Source of the DNA: UBA2336 sp036787955
Lineage (GTDB): Bacteria > Bacteroidota > Bacteroidia > Cytophagales > Cyclobacteriaceae
Direction of reading: 5' to 3'
Assembly (NCBI GenBank): GCA_036787955.1
Contig: DAIQOI010000007.1
Coordinates: forward strand, 62,001-126,000
Length of the DNA stretch: 64,000 nt
This document shows positions 1-9,056 of this stretch, piece after piece (position 1 is the first letter of the stretch; each line of letters opens with the position of its first letter). The notes below the pieces were generated by a model, which ran no database searches, was not told where the DNA came from, and saw nothing but the letters and a program-made list of their open reading frames with translations. Made by a program: the position numbers and the translations under genes.

Positions 1-1029
1 ATGATCAGTGAATTTACCGAGTTCATCAAAGATTTTGAAACGTTCCGATCCAATGCCCTTTATGTTATACCCCTTTTTGCATTGTTTATGCTGGCTACCA
101 TTTTCATTGTATTGGGTGGTGTTGCCCGTGGCATAGAGCGTGCATCAAAAATTCTCATGCCCCTTTTATTCGTGTTGTTGTTTGCCCTTATGCTGCGCAG
201 CCTAACCTTACCCGGTGCAATAGAAGGAGTTAAATATTACCTCACGCCCGACTTCAGCAAAATTACCAGCAAGGTGGTTCTTTCGGCTCTCGGACAGGCC
301 TTCTTCTCGTTAGCGGTTGGTTGGGGTATCCTGATTACCTACGGCAGTTATCTCCCCAAAAACGAAAACATCGTTAGCAGTGGCCTGTGGGTAGCCATAA
401 TGGATACCCTGGTGGCTTTGCTGGCTGGTTTTATGATTTTTCCTGCTGTATTTGCCTTTGGCAAAGACCCTACACAGGGAACAACGCTGGTATTTCAGGT
501 ATTGCCAGAAGTATTTAACTCCATACCATCAGGAGGTAACATAGTAGGGGCCTTTTTTTTCCTGTTACTTTGTATCGCAGCGATAACATCTACCATATCC
601 ATGGTCGAAGTACCAGCCTGTTACCTGATTGATGAAAAAAAATGGAAACGAAAATATGCCGCCTGGACCATCGGCATACTGGCCTTTATCGTGGGCATCC
701 CCTCGGCCCTTTCCGGCGGGGCTTCTGAAGTGCTTACCCGTATTGAGATGCCTTTTTTTGGCGGCACGGTTAAAACAGGTTTCCTGGATATTATGGATGC
801 AGTCTTTGGTGAATTGCTGATTGTAATTGTGGCATTCATGACCAGCCTGTACACCGGGTGGGTAATGGATACCAGAAAACTTGCCGATGAAATCGGTCAA
901 AGTGCACCTTTCTTCAACAAAGTACTGGTTGCTAACCTTACACCGGCCAAACTCTGGATTTTCTTCATCCGGTTTGTTTGCCCGGTGGTTATCGGCCTGG
1001 TGCTGCTCAGCATCATCGGGATACTTTAA
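1..1029 (+). CDS. sodium:neurotransmitter symporter (NSS/SNF) family transporter, 5' end missing
   Basis: This is the C-terminal part (342 codons) of an inner-membrane Na+-coupled amino acid or amine transporter of the NSS family. About eight strongly hydrophobic helices are visible, with the family's glycine-rich turn (AVGWGILITYGSY) and the loop motif STISMVEVPACYLID. Full-length bacterial relatives are about 450-500 residues, so roughly 100-150 N-terminal residues, including the first Na+-site helix, lie outside the window. The ATG at base 1 is therefore probably an internal methionine. The gene converges on the phosphatase downstream, with only six bases between the two stop codons. The substrate cannot be read from the sequence. 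Confidence 0.85.
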   Translation: MISEFTEFIKDFETFRSNALYVIPLFALFMLATIFIVLGGVARGIERASKILMPLLFVLLFALMLRSLTLPGAIEGVKYYLTPDFSKITSKVVLSALGQAFFSLAVGWGILITYGSYLPKNENIVSSGLWVAIMDTLVALLAGFMIFPAVFAFGKDPTQGTTLVFQVLPEVFNSIPSGGNIVGAFFFLLLCIAAITSTISMVEVPACYLIDEKKWKRKYAAWTIGILAFIVGIPSALSGGASEVLTRIEMPFFGGTVKTGFLDIMDAVFGELLIVIVAFMTSLYTGWVMDTRKLADEIGQSAPFFNKVLVANLTPAKLWIFFIRFVCPVVIGLVLLSIIGIL

Positions 1030-1035
1030 AGCTAC

Positions 1036-2682
1036 CTAGGGTTTATCGAGCAGCTCGGCAACAGGCTGGCCGGTACAGCCACTGGGAAAAGCCGTGCGCA
1101 ACAACACCGCCAGCGTTGGTGCAATATCGGTTACTGAATGATAGATGGAAGAGGTGCCGGCCTTTATACCCTTGCCGAAAAAAATAACAGGCACGTGTGT
1201 ATCATAGGTATAAGGCGAACCATGCGTGGTACCCGTAACCCGGTTCTGGGGCAGCCAGTTGGGCTCGGTAATTACCACAATATCGCCACTGCGCTTCTCG
1301 TTATAACCCCGTATAACCATTCCTTTTATACCACCTTCATTAAAATCGCCCTGTCGGATGATATTTTTTGTGAAAGCATGCGCTATGCCGGGTTGCTGAA
1401 TGAGGAAATTGCTGATAAGCTCCAGCGAAACCATCCATTCTACTCCTCCACCCTTCGGGTCGCCTCTGAATAGATCCGGATTGAGGTAAATCTGCTCATT
1501 GGTAATGGATTCAATTACCGGCTTACCCTGAAAATATTGTTGAATAAGTTCCGATAACTTCGCTTTCAAATCTTCCTGCCGGATATAGCCTCCGGGCACG
1601 CGTTTATCAATCAGCCATTGCGGCACATCGGATACCCCATGGTCGGATGTAAGAAATAACAAATAATTGCCTGCACCTAACTTGGTATCCAGTTTTTTCA
1701 ACAGGTCTTCTATATTGCGATCCAGGCGGATATACAAATCCTGCAGTTCCACCGATCGGGGGCCTACACGGTGTCCCAGCTTGTCGGGGGCTGAAAAGGA
1801 TATACACAAAAAATCCGTCCATTCATCATCGCCCAGCTGTTCCGCATCAATTGCAGCCTTGGCCATTTCGGTTAAATAATCGTTGGAAAAAGGCGTGTTG
1901 GAAAGGAGATCGTAATTGCCGTTGGTCTTGCGCAGGGTATTTAAATCGTAAGGAAAGGTGCTTTTTGTTTCGCTGTTGAATTTTACCTCATAGGGGCTGT
2001 TATCCGGACCACTGGCCTGGTATTTTTCTTTTGGCAGCATGGTATCCCACACACCGCCAAGGTATTTTTCAGGCAGGTTGAGGGAATTAAATTTTTCAAC
2101 CCAGGCAGGTAGCTTGTCCATGTAGAACGAACTGGTAATCATCCGGCCGGTAGTTTCATCATACCAGTATGCGGCATCGGCCATGTGGCCGCCCGGAAGA
2201 ATGGCTCCGCGATCTTTATCAGATATACTGAGCACTTTTCCCCTTCCGCCCGTTGCCAGTTTCAGTTCATCGGTAATGGTAGTGGTAAGCAAGCGATGTG
2301 GCGACATTTTGCCTTGCTCAGCCGAAGTGCTGCCCACAGTCCGTTGCCGGTTGTCGGCAACACAATATACCCGTTTGCGGTTGGTTTTATCGTACCAGTC
2401 ATTTCCTATCACGCCATGAATAGCAGGAGTAGTTCCTGTATAAATCGATGCATGTCCGGCCCCCGTGTAGGTTGGGATGTAATTGTAATGTGCGTTGGAC
2501 AAATAAAATCCCTCCTTCATCAGGCGTTTAAATCCTCCTTCTCCAAAAGTTTCGGCATAGCGGTACAGATAATCCTGCCGCATCTGGTCGATGACTACAC
2601 CCACCACAAGTCTGGGTCGGTCAGGCTGGGCTAAGCCGTGCCGAAGTAACAGTGCCAAAATCAGAAAGATAGGTAGCCGCAT
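1036..2682 (-). CDS. PafA-like periplasmic alkaline phosphatase
   Basis: A 548-residue exported phosphomonoesterase of the alkaline phosphatase superfamily. The family's active site can be followed residue by residue: D32 in VVIDQM, nucleophile T73 in TYTGAGH, N94 in VIGNDW, K156 and R158 in SDKDRGA, then D/H in APDKLGH, DH in TSDHGVSD and the late H in TTHGSPY. The N-terminal ones sit a constant six residues before their counterparts in the characterised Bacteroidota enzyme PafA (D38, T79, N100, K162, R164). The ATG chosen gives a clean signal peptide (MRLPIFLILALLL...). An upstream ATG at 2733 would add 17 residues. PafA-type enzymes release phosphate from many organic monoesters in the periplasm, which I infer here. 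Confidence 0.88.
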   Translation of the reverse strand: MRLPIFLILALLLRHGLAQPDRPRLVVGVVIDQMRQDYLYRYAETFGEGGFKRLMKEGFYLSNAHYNYIPTYTGAGHASIYTGTTPAIHGVIGNDWYDKTNRKRVYCVADNRQRTVGSTSAEQGKMSPHRLLTTTITDELKLATGGRGKVLSISDKDRGAILPGGHMADAAYWYDETTGRMITSSFYMDKLPAWVEKFNSLNLPEKYLGGVWDTMLPKEKYQASGPDNSPYEVKFNSETKSTFPYDLNTLRKTNGNYDLLSNTPFSNDYLTEMAKAAIDAEQLGDDEWTDFLCISFSAPDKLGHRVGPRSVELQDLYIRLDRNIEDLLKKLDTKLGAGNYLLFLTSDHGVSDVPQWLIDKRVPGGYIRQEDLKAKLSELIQQYFQGKPVIESITNEQIYLNPDLFRGDPKGGGVEWMVSLELISNFLIQQPGIAHAFTKNIIRQGDFNEGGIKGMVIRGYNEKRSGDIVVITEPNWLPQNRVTGTTHGSPYTYDTHVPVIFFGKGIKAGTSSIYHSVTDIAPTLAVLLRTAFPSGCTGQPVAELLDKP

Positions 2683-2745
2683 CACTGTAAGGTTTATGCC
2701 GTGGCAATATACGCATATCCGCAGGTGCGGCATGTAAAGTTTCTG

Positions 2746-5328
2746 TTATCGGGAACACTTTATCTGCTCATAGTCATCTTCCTCCAGCACCTGCCTGCGT
2801 ACCAGTCGTCCGTCTGCATCGTAGTAAATAAGTACATAGATGCCGGCTTCTTCCACGTGTTTTTCAGTAAGATAAAATGGTTCGGTTTCCGTGCCAAGAT
2901 TGCGGATGTAGGTGTAGGTGGGTGGAAGCAACAAACCTTTGCGGCTGCTTAGCACACCGTAATATCCTTCGCTTGTAAACAGCAGGATTTTTTCTTCAGC
3001 CGTGCGTCTTATCCAGTTAAAGGACTGGATTCGTTCGGGTTGAATTTTTTTAGTTGTCCAGTCCAGCAGCAGCCATTGAAAATTTTTGCGCACCAGCAGC
3101 AGCGTATCGGTAAACGGAATTATTTCATCATATTCAAAGGGGAGCACAGGTTTGTTGTCCCATCCAATCAGGCCGGCACGCGACTGACGAAAGGCTATGA
3201 GCAGGTTTTCATTGAGCGGTGCGATATTGCGTTCATACTCCGGTTTGATTTCTTTGCGCAAGTTCAGATTCCACATGCCGAATTTATTGTTGCGCAACAC
3301 CGAAACCATTCCCTGCCGCACCATTCCTATGCCATCATACTCGGCCGGTATCAGCCATTTTCCGGAAGACGACAGCAGCCCTTTCCGGTTGTTCTTTGTT
3401 CCTTCAAAGCAGTTTTCACCGGCATAGGAAACGTTTTCGGCATCCGTAACAAAAAGCCGCTGACCGTTGGAATCATAAATGACACGGCTACCCGGTGTAT
3501 CAACCCGCAGGTAGTATAGCGAATCTTTTCCGGGCAAAAACCGCACAACCGGTTTGCCGGAAAGAGATATCCGTTTACCGGGTGTGATAAAAACCTTCAG
3601 GCTGTCGCCTTTTACGGCTGCAAGTGCAGGGCCTGTAAAATAAATGCTGTCGAACACCTGGGGCAAAGGTTTGTGCAGTGCCTGGTGGTAAATGAGCCAG
3701 CTGGCTTTCTGCCTGACACCTATCCACGGTTCCTGAATTTTTACTGCATCGGCCGCCAGGATAACTGAAGCAGCCGGATCCCACAGCCGATAGCCGGATG
3801 GGGCGGAAACCAGCGCACCAAAAAAAGCAGGAAAAACCTGTTGTTCGTCAGCCGATAGCTGCTCGCGCAGGGCAAAATCGAGCAGTGCCACCTGGTTGTT
3901 GTTTTTAATCTCTATTGCGAAGGGCAGTTTCCTCACTTCCTGTGCCACAACTTTTTTTGAAGGCCCTTCTCCGTCTGCAATTCTTTGCAGCTCATTAAAT
4001 AAAATCAGTTCAATGTGGCGGGCTTGATGAATGCCGAGCGCCGGATAGGCATCCGTGAACCCTTGTGTATTGGTTAACAATACCCTGCCCGTAAACGAAA
4101 CCAGTTGCCAGGCACCTTCTTTTTTCACAGCAAGCACAGTTCCACCTAAAACCCGGGCATCATCAATGCAGCCTGTTATGTACCGTCCGGATTTATGCAA
4201 CACCTTGCGGCAGTTCCCGTCCTCCACCAGCAGGAAGCCGTAACCCATATTCTCAAAGTCCCTCACTCCCGAAGCTATTATCATTCCGTTACGCGACAGC
4301 AGCTTATCACCGGCCAGTACTACATCATCCTGCAGGTAGCTGCAGCGGTGCACTTCCTCAAGCCTATCTGCCAGTGGTGCAATAAGTTCTTTGCCTTGGG
4401 TGTTCATCCATCCGAAATGACCTTCTTTAAAATATGCCACCAACCGCCAGGTTTCCAGCTCCCTTACTTTGCGCAGCGAATCATTTAGCAGCCGAATGGG
4501 ATAAGGCGTTTCCGTCTCCTTTAAAATGTGATACAGCAAATCCGTTGCTTCTTTCCGGCAGATGCTTTTCGGGAAACGATCTAAAAAACCGATCAGCGCC
4601 TCGGCAGTGCAAACCGCCGTGCTGATTTCAAAGATTTGCCTTTCGGCCACCGGGAGGTAAGGTGATTCTGGATGTTCGGCAATAAAACGTTCGTACGATA
4701 CCAGCTTGCGGTTTGAGGTTTTCGTTTCGAACAGCAACCTGTCATACCGCATCCGGGCCTCGTTTGCCCGATGCGATTGCGGATATTTGTCCAGGAATTT
4801 TCTGTAGCTCTGGTAGGTGTTTTCGACCATGGCCTTTAAAAAAGCCACTTCATCGCGCAGTTCGATGGCCTGACTGCGTTGTGAAGCATGGACGAAGTGG
4901 TCGAGAAAATACTGGTAGGCCTCCTCGGTGTTGACCATTTTAGCGCGTTGAAAGGCAGCGCTGTCTATTTGGTTGCGCAAGGTGATGAGCAATGCGCTGT
5001 CCAGCGGAAATCTGGAAATCCGCTCGCGGGTTCGTCCGGTGGCAAAACCAATTTTCGACAGGGCGGTATTGCAATGCCGATAGGCCGAGTCAATGCTAAA
5101 GTCAGGATTACCGGGCGCAAAAAAATACCGGCTTAACAGATAGTACCCCAGTACGTTGGTGGTATCCCTGTTCAGCATTTTTGCCAGTTGCGTGCGGGCC
5201 CGGTTGTACTTGCCCTTTTCCAGGCTGTTTACCACAGCGCGTTCGGGACTGAGCTGTGCAAAAGATGAACAGCCGACAGCCAACGCCAACAGCATGGGTA
5301 CCATTCGGATAACAGATGACCGGCACAT
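2746..5328 (-). CDS. exported TPR-like and WG-repeat protein
   Basis: An 860-residue protein with a signal peptide ending near SFAQ. Residues from about 25 to 290 are helical and resemble tetratricopeptide or tol-pal repeats (for example YRKFLDKYPQSHRANEA). The rest is beta-rich and carries WG-type repeats, such as GHFGWMNTQGKELIAPL near residue 305 and KFGMWNLNLRKEIKPEYE near residue 690. WG repeats probably form a propeller-like surface for protein contacts; no enzymatic motif is visible. It is encoded 63 bases upstream of the PafA-like gene on the same strand, so the two may be co-transcribed. The function is unknown and the location is probably periplasmic or cell surface. Confidence 0.75.
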   Translation of the reverse strand: MCRSSVIRMVPMLLALAVGCSSFAQLSPERAVVNSLEKGKYNRARTQLAKMLNRDTTNVLGYYLLSRYFFAPGNPDFSIDSAYRHCNTALSKIGFATGRTRERISRFPLDSALLITLRNQIDSAAFQRAKMVNTEEAYQYFLDHFVHASQRSQAIELRDEVAFLKAMVENTYQSYRKFLDKYPQSHRANEARMRYDRLLFETKTSNRKLVSYERFIAEHPESPYLPVAERQIFEISTAVCTAEALIGFLDRFPKSICRKEATDLLYHILKETETPYPIRLLNDSLRKVRELETWRLVAYFKEGHFGWMNTQGKELIAPLADRLEEVHRCSYLQDDVVLAGDKLLSRNGMIIASGVRDFENMGYGFLLVEDGNCRKVLHKSGRYITGCIDDARVLGGTVLAVKKEGAWQLVSFTGRVLLTNTQGFTDAYPALGIHQARHIELILFNELQRIADGEGPSKKVVAQEVRKLPFAIEIKNNNQVALLDFALREQLSADEQQVFPAFFGALVSAPSGYRLWDPAASVILAADAVKIQEPWIGVRQKASWLIYHQALHKPLPQVFDSIYFTGPALAAVKGDSLKVFITPGKRISLSGKPVVRFLPGKDSLYYLRVDTPGSRVIYDSNGQRLFVTDAENVSYAGENCFEGTKNNRKGLLSSSGKWLIPAEYDGIGMVRQGMVSVLRNNKFGMWNLNLRKEIKPEYERNIAPLNENLLIAFRQSRAGLIGWDNKPVLPFEYDEIIPFTDTLLLVRKNFQWLLLDWTTKKIQPERIQSFNWIRRTAEEKILLFTSEGYYGVLSSRKGLLLPPTYTYIRNLGTETEPFYLTEKHVEEAGIYVLIYYDADGRLVRRQVLEEDDYEQIKCSR

Positions 5329-5440
5329 ATAGCTAACGGCCCAAAAGGGATTTGCAAGGTATGGTTAATACCTGAAACGCGCGACAGACGTTGCAGGGTG
5401 CCATAAATTTTGTAAACTTACCGATCCGAAACCAAACCTG

Positions 5441-6892
5441 ATGGCCAAACTAAAAAACATTATAAAACAGCTTTCGGAGAAGGATTTCAAAACCCTGTAC
5501 GATTCGCTGCTGGAAAGCAACGCCGATAAATCGGCTTTCCTGCTCAAGGCCCTGCGCGAGCGGCAACTTTCCGACAACCGGATAATGGAACAACTTGGCG
5601 TGAACGCAAATGCTTTTTACACCTTGCGGTCGCGTCTTAACCTGAAGATTGAAGAGTACCTCATGGAGCAACTGCAGAATCCCAGGACAGATGTACTGCG
5701 GAAAGTTGCCAACATCAATGAAACGCTTTTTACGAAAAAGCGAACGATATGCATAGCCACCTTAAAAAAGCTGGAAAAAGAACTGCAGGATTATGATCTG
5801 GCCAATGAGCTGACCATTATTTACAAGGCGTTGAAAAAACTGCACATCAACTCGCCCGATTATTTTCAATACTCCCAGCTGTACAACCGCCATGTGGCTT
5901 ACATGCTTGCCATTGATAAGGCTGAGGATTTGCTTGCCGATTACTTCAAAAAATTCGGCTCTTACCTGCTTACAGGAAGCGATATCGAAAAACTAAGTCT
6001 CTCCCTGCTGTTGAAGGAGATGCGCAATGTGGCCAACCTGTACGAATCGCACCGGTTATATGTATTCCAGAGTTGCATGTTGGTTTTTCACCGTTTATTC
6101 GTTGAACCCGATGAAAGCCTGAAGGAAGACGCGGAAAGCATTGAAGAAATATTCGACCATGTTCAGAAGATATTTGACACCTATAACCTGGATTCGTTGT
6201 ATTATCATCTGAACCTCGTTTTTGAATTCCTTAAACTGGAGTATTATAATCATTACAAAGTTTACCGGCAGGTAGAGCGGTACTTTGAAGAAGTAAACGA
6301 TGCGGCAGGTAATTTGATGACCAACTACATAACCTACACTTTTCCGGCACGATTCCTGATTACCAAGCTGGAGCGGCATCTGAGAATGGGTACCGAAAAA
6401 GAACTGTACGATGAAATTCCCAACATCTTTCCGGATTATGAGCCCGACCCTCAGGATGTTCCCCGGCATGTAATCTACGTTATGTTTAAGGTGCTTGCTG
6501 CCTATTATGCAGGCCATTATGCTGAAGCCATCCGGCTAACCAATACCCTGCTCAACGAAGTTTCGCTGAAACGCTACCCGCAAACTGCCTTGGAAGTTAA
6601 AACCGTGCTGGCCCTGTTGTACGTGCTGGAACGGGAATTTGAGCTTTTTAAGCCTTTGTATTACAGTGTACAACGTCAGTATCGGTCGTTAGAAAAAAGA
6701 GAAGCAAAAAATATCTTTTACTGGCTCAGAATCCTGAAGATATCGACCAGCGAAACAAAAAGAGAAAAGGTAAAAAAAATCCAGTCGGTTATTCCCAAAT
6801 TAAAGCAATGCACCAACACTTATTTCTCTCCCACATTATTTATTAAACTGGATGACACGTTGATGAAAAAACTGGCTGAGTTTGAACGATAG
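5441..6892 (+). CDS. conserved cytosolic helical protein of unknown function
   Basis: A 483-residue protein without signal peptide or membrane helices, rich in Leu, Tyr, Lys and Glu and predicted to be almost entirely alpha-helical. The first 80 residues look like a compact helical domain (NIIKQLSEKDFKTLYDSLL...); the remainder has the spacing of TPR-like helix pairs (for example FKVLAAYYAGHYAEAIRLTNTLL near residue 350). I do not recognise a named family, although similar proteins are common in Cytophagales. It is divergent from the WG-repeat gene, with 112 bases between. A near-consensus -7 element (TAAATTTTG) lies about 35 bases before the ATG. Confidence 0.7.
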   Translation: MAKLKNIIKQLSEKDFKTLYDSLLESNADKSAFLLKALRERQLSDNRIMEQLGVNANAFYTLRSRLNLKIEEYLMEQLQNPRTDVLRKVANINETLFTKKRTICIATLKKLEKELQDYDLANELTIIYKALKKLHINSPDYFQYSQLYNRHVAYMLAIDKAEDLLADYFKKFGSYLLTGSDIEKLSLSLLLKEMRNVANLYESHRLYVFQSCMLVFHRLFVEPDESLKEDAESIEEIFDHVQKIFDTYNLDSLYYHLNLVFEFLKLEYYNHYKVYRQVERYFEEVNDAAGNLMTNYITYTFPARFLITKLERHLRMGTEKELYDEIPNIFPDYEPDPQDVPRHVIYVMFKVLAAYYAGHYAEAIRLTNTLLNEVSLKRYPQTALEVKTVLALLYVLEREFELFKPLYYSVQRQYRSLEKREAKNIFYWLRILKISTSETKREKVKKIQSVIPKLKQCTNTYFSPTLFIKLDDTLMKKLAEFER

Positions 6893-6929
6893 AAGAAATC
6901 CGAAACCCCGTTATCGCACAGGCATTTGC

Positions 6930-7337
6930 CTATACATTTAAGTTTACAATATTCTCGTGGGTAAGCGGCTTATTCAGGTATAGTTTTACGTTTTCATACT
7001 TCTTCGACCGGTTAAAATCCTGCGGATTGATAGAAGAAGTGAGCATTACTATTCTGCATTTCTTCCGGGTGATATCACTTAGCTTTTCAAATTCATCCAG
7101 AAACTGAAAACCATCCATCAGCGGCATATCAATATCCAGAAAAATCACATCCGGCAGAACCATATCGGCCACATCCAGTTGCTCCATGTTGCGCAGAAAT
7201 TCGATAGCGCTTTTTGCTCCGGTATGCGTATAAATATTATCAGCGATGGAGGCAGCTTCAATCATTTTCTGATTGATGAGATTATCTATCTCATTGTCAT
7301 CGATAAGCATTACGGAACGATATTTTTTTCCTGCCAT
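6930..7337 (-). CDS. single-domain response regulator (CheY-like receiver)
   Basis: 135 residues consisting only of a receiver domain. The acidic pair D13/D14, the phosphoacceptor D68 in FLDIDMP, the Thr of VMLTSS and the conserved Lys of LNKPLTH are all present. There is no output domain, so it acts by protein contact or as a phosphorelay intermediate. No histidine kinase is adjacent; the only one in the window is the large hybrid sensor near 44 kb, which has its own receiver. It converges with the helical-protein gene upstream. Confidence 0.88.
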   Translation of the reverse strand: MAGKKYRSVMLIDDNEIDNLINQKMIEAASIADNIYTHTGAKSAIEFLRNMEQLDVADMVLPDVIFLDIDMPLMDGFQFLDEFEKLSDITRKKCRIVMLTSSINPQDFNRSKKYENVKLYLNKPLTHENIVNLNV

Positions 7338-7391
7338 GGGTTTGGATTTAGCGCAATAAAAATAATCCTTTAAAAACTATTTACAAGAAAT

Positions 7392-8933
7392 TTATACATC
7401 AAATTTAATTCCTTGGGCAAGTGGTAAAGAGTTGCCGTAGTTAATGGTGTTGGTTTGCCTGCGCATGTAAGCCTTCCAGGCATCGGAACCCGATTCGCGC
7501 CCACCGCCGGTTTCTTTTTCACCACCAAAAGCCCCGCCTATCTCTGCCCCGCTGGTGCCGATGTTTACATTGGCAATGCCGCAATCGGATCCGGCGTGCG
7601 ACAGGAACGTTTCCATCTCCTGTACATTTGTAGTCATAATAGCTGATGATAAACCCTGCTTCACTCCATTGTGCATGGCGATAGCCTCCTGCAACGTTTT
7701 GTATTTAATCAAATAAAGTATCGGGGCAAAGGTTTCCTGCTGTACAATAGGCCATTCGTTTTTCACCTCGGCAATAACGGGTTTCACATAGCAACCCGAC
7801 TCATACCCTTTACCCGAGAGCACTCCACCTTCTACCACCAGTTTCCCGCCCTCTTTCTTTATTTCCTTAAGTGCAGAAAGATAATTTTCCACTGCCTGCC
7901 GGTCAATCAGCGGCCCAACATGGTTTGATGGATCCAGTGGATTTCCGATGCGCAGCTGGGCATAGGCCTGTTTAAGTTTTTTCTTTACCTGCTCATATAC
8001 CTTTTCATGTACTATCAGCCTGCGGGTAGTAGTACAGCGCTGTCCGGCCGTACCTACTGCTCCAAACAAGGCAGCTCGTATGGCTAAGTCCAGGTTGGCG
8101 TGTTGCGAAATGATGATGGCATTGTTGCCCCCCAGTTCCAACAAGGCCCTTCCCAGCCGGGAAGCAACCGTTACCCCAACTGCCCTACCCATGCGCACCG
8201 ACCCGGTAGCTGATACGAGTGGCACCTGCTCGTGGGCGGCAAGCCACTGACCCACACCGGCACCGCCATTCACAATACAACTTACGCCTTCAGGTACGTT
8301 GTTGCGAACAAAAACTTCAGTAATGATATGCTGGCAGGCGATGCTGCATAACGGTGTTTTTTCCGATGGCTTCCAAACACAGGTATCACCACAAACCCAG
8401 GCAATCATGCTGTTCCACGACCACACCGCTACCGGAAAGTTGAAAGCTGTGATGATTCCCACAACCCCAAGCGGATGCCATTGCTCATACATCCGGTGTT
8501 GCGGCCGCTCGGAATGCATGGTTAATCCATAAAGTTGCCGTGATAGCCCAACTGCAAAATCGCAGATGTCAATCATTTCCTGCACCTCACCCAGGCCTTC
8601 CTGGTAGGACTTCCCCATCTCATACGAGACCAGTTTACCCAATGGATCCTTGTATTTACGAAGGGCTTCTCCTATCTGACGCACCACCTCGCCCCGCTTT
8701 GGGGCAGGCCACATGCGCCACTCCAGAAACGCCTGATGTGCAGTTTGTACGACTTTATTGAACGATGGCTCATCAGCCGACTGAACCGTGCCAATAAGCT
8801 TTCCGTCAACCGGTGAATAAGACTTCAGTTTTTCACCCGATGATTTAAGCCAGTTTTGTCCCGTTGAAACACCCGGATTGGAGGTTTTCACACCAAGCGT
8901 CCGAAGCACTTTCTGAATATCTGAATTTTTCAT
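7392..8933 (-). CDS. ALDH7-family aldehyde dehydrogenase (probable aminoadipate-semialdehyde dehydrogenase)
   Basis: A 513-residue NAD(P)+-dependent aldehyde dehydrogenase. The general base E266 lies in LLELGGNN and the catalytic C300 in GTAGQRCTTTRR; this last stretch and GNNAII are typical of the ALDH7 (antiquitin) group. Members oxidise alpha-aminoadipate semialdehyde in lysine breakdown; the substrate here is inferred from the family. The ATG at 8933 is preferred over an in-frame TTG 18 bases upstream. It is cytoplasmic, has no signal peptide, and no other lysine-degradation gene is next to it. Confidence 0.85.
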   Translation of the reverse strand: MKNSDIQKVLRTLGVKTSNPGVSTGQNWLKSSGEKLKSYSPVDGKLIGTVQSADEPSFNKVVQTAHQAFLEWRMWPAPKRGEVVRQIGEALRKYKDPLGKLVSYEMGKSYQEGLGEVQEMIDICDFAVGLSRQLYGLTMHSERPQHRMYEQWHPLGVVGIITAFNFPVAVWSWNSMIAWVCGDTCVWKPSEKTPLCSIACQHIITEVFVRNNVPEGVSCIVNGGAGVGQWLAAHEQVPLVSATGSVRMGRAVGVTVASRLGRALLELGGNNAIIISQHANLDLAIRAALFGAVGTAGQRCTTTRRLIVHEKVYEQVKKKLKQAYAQLRIGNPLDPSNHVGPLIDRQAVENYLSALKEIKKEGGKLVVEGGVLSGKGYESGCYVKPVIAEVKNEWPIVQQETFAPILYLIKYKTLQEAIAMHNGVKQGLSSAIMTTNVQEMETFLSHAGSDCGIANVNIGTSGAEIGGAFGGEKETGGGRESGSDAWKAYMRRQTNTINYGNSLPLAQGIKFDV

Positions 8934-9056
8934 GCCTGAGGATGAGGGCAAATCTAACGCATATTTGAACAGGATTTAAATATGAACATTCAAAATCATC
9001 CTGACAAAAATCAGATAAAAACTTTTTTGATGCCGACTCCATATTGTTTGGAGATT

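Noticed and set aside
1..1029. Complete symporter gene starting at base 1
   Set aside because: The family needs over 100 more N-terminal residues; the ATG at the window edge is coincidental.
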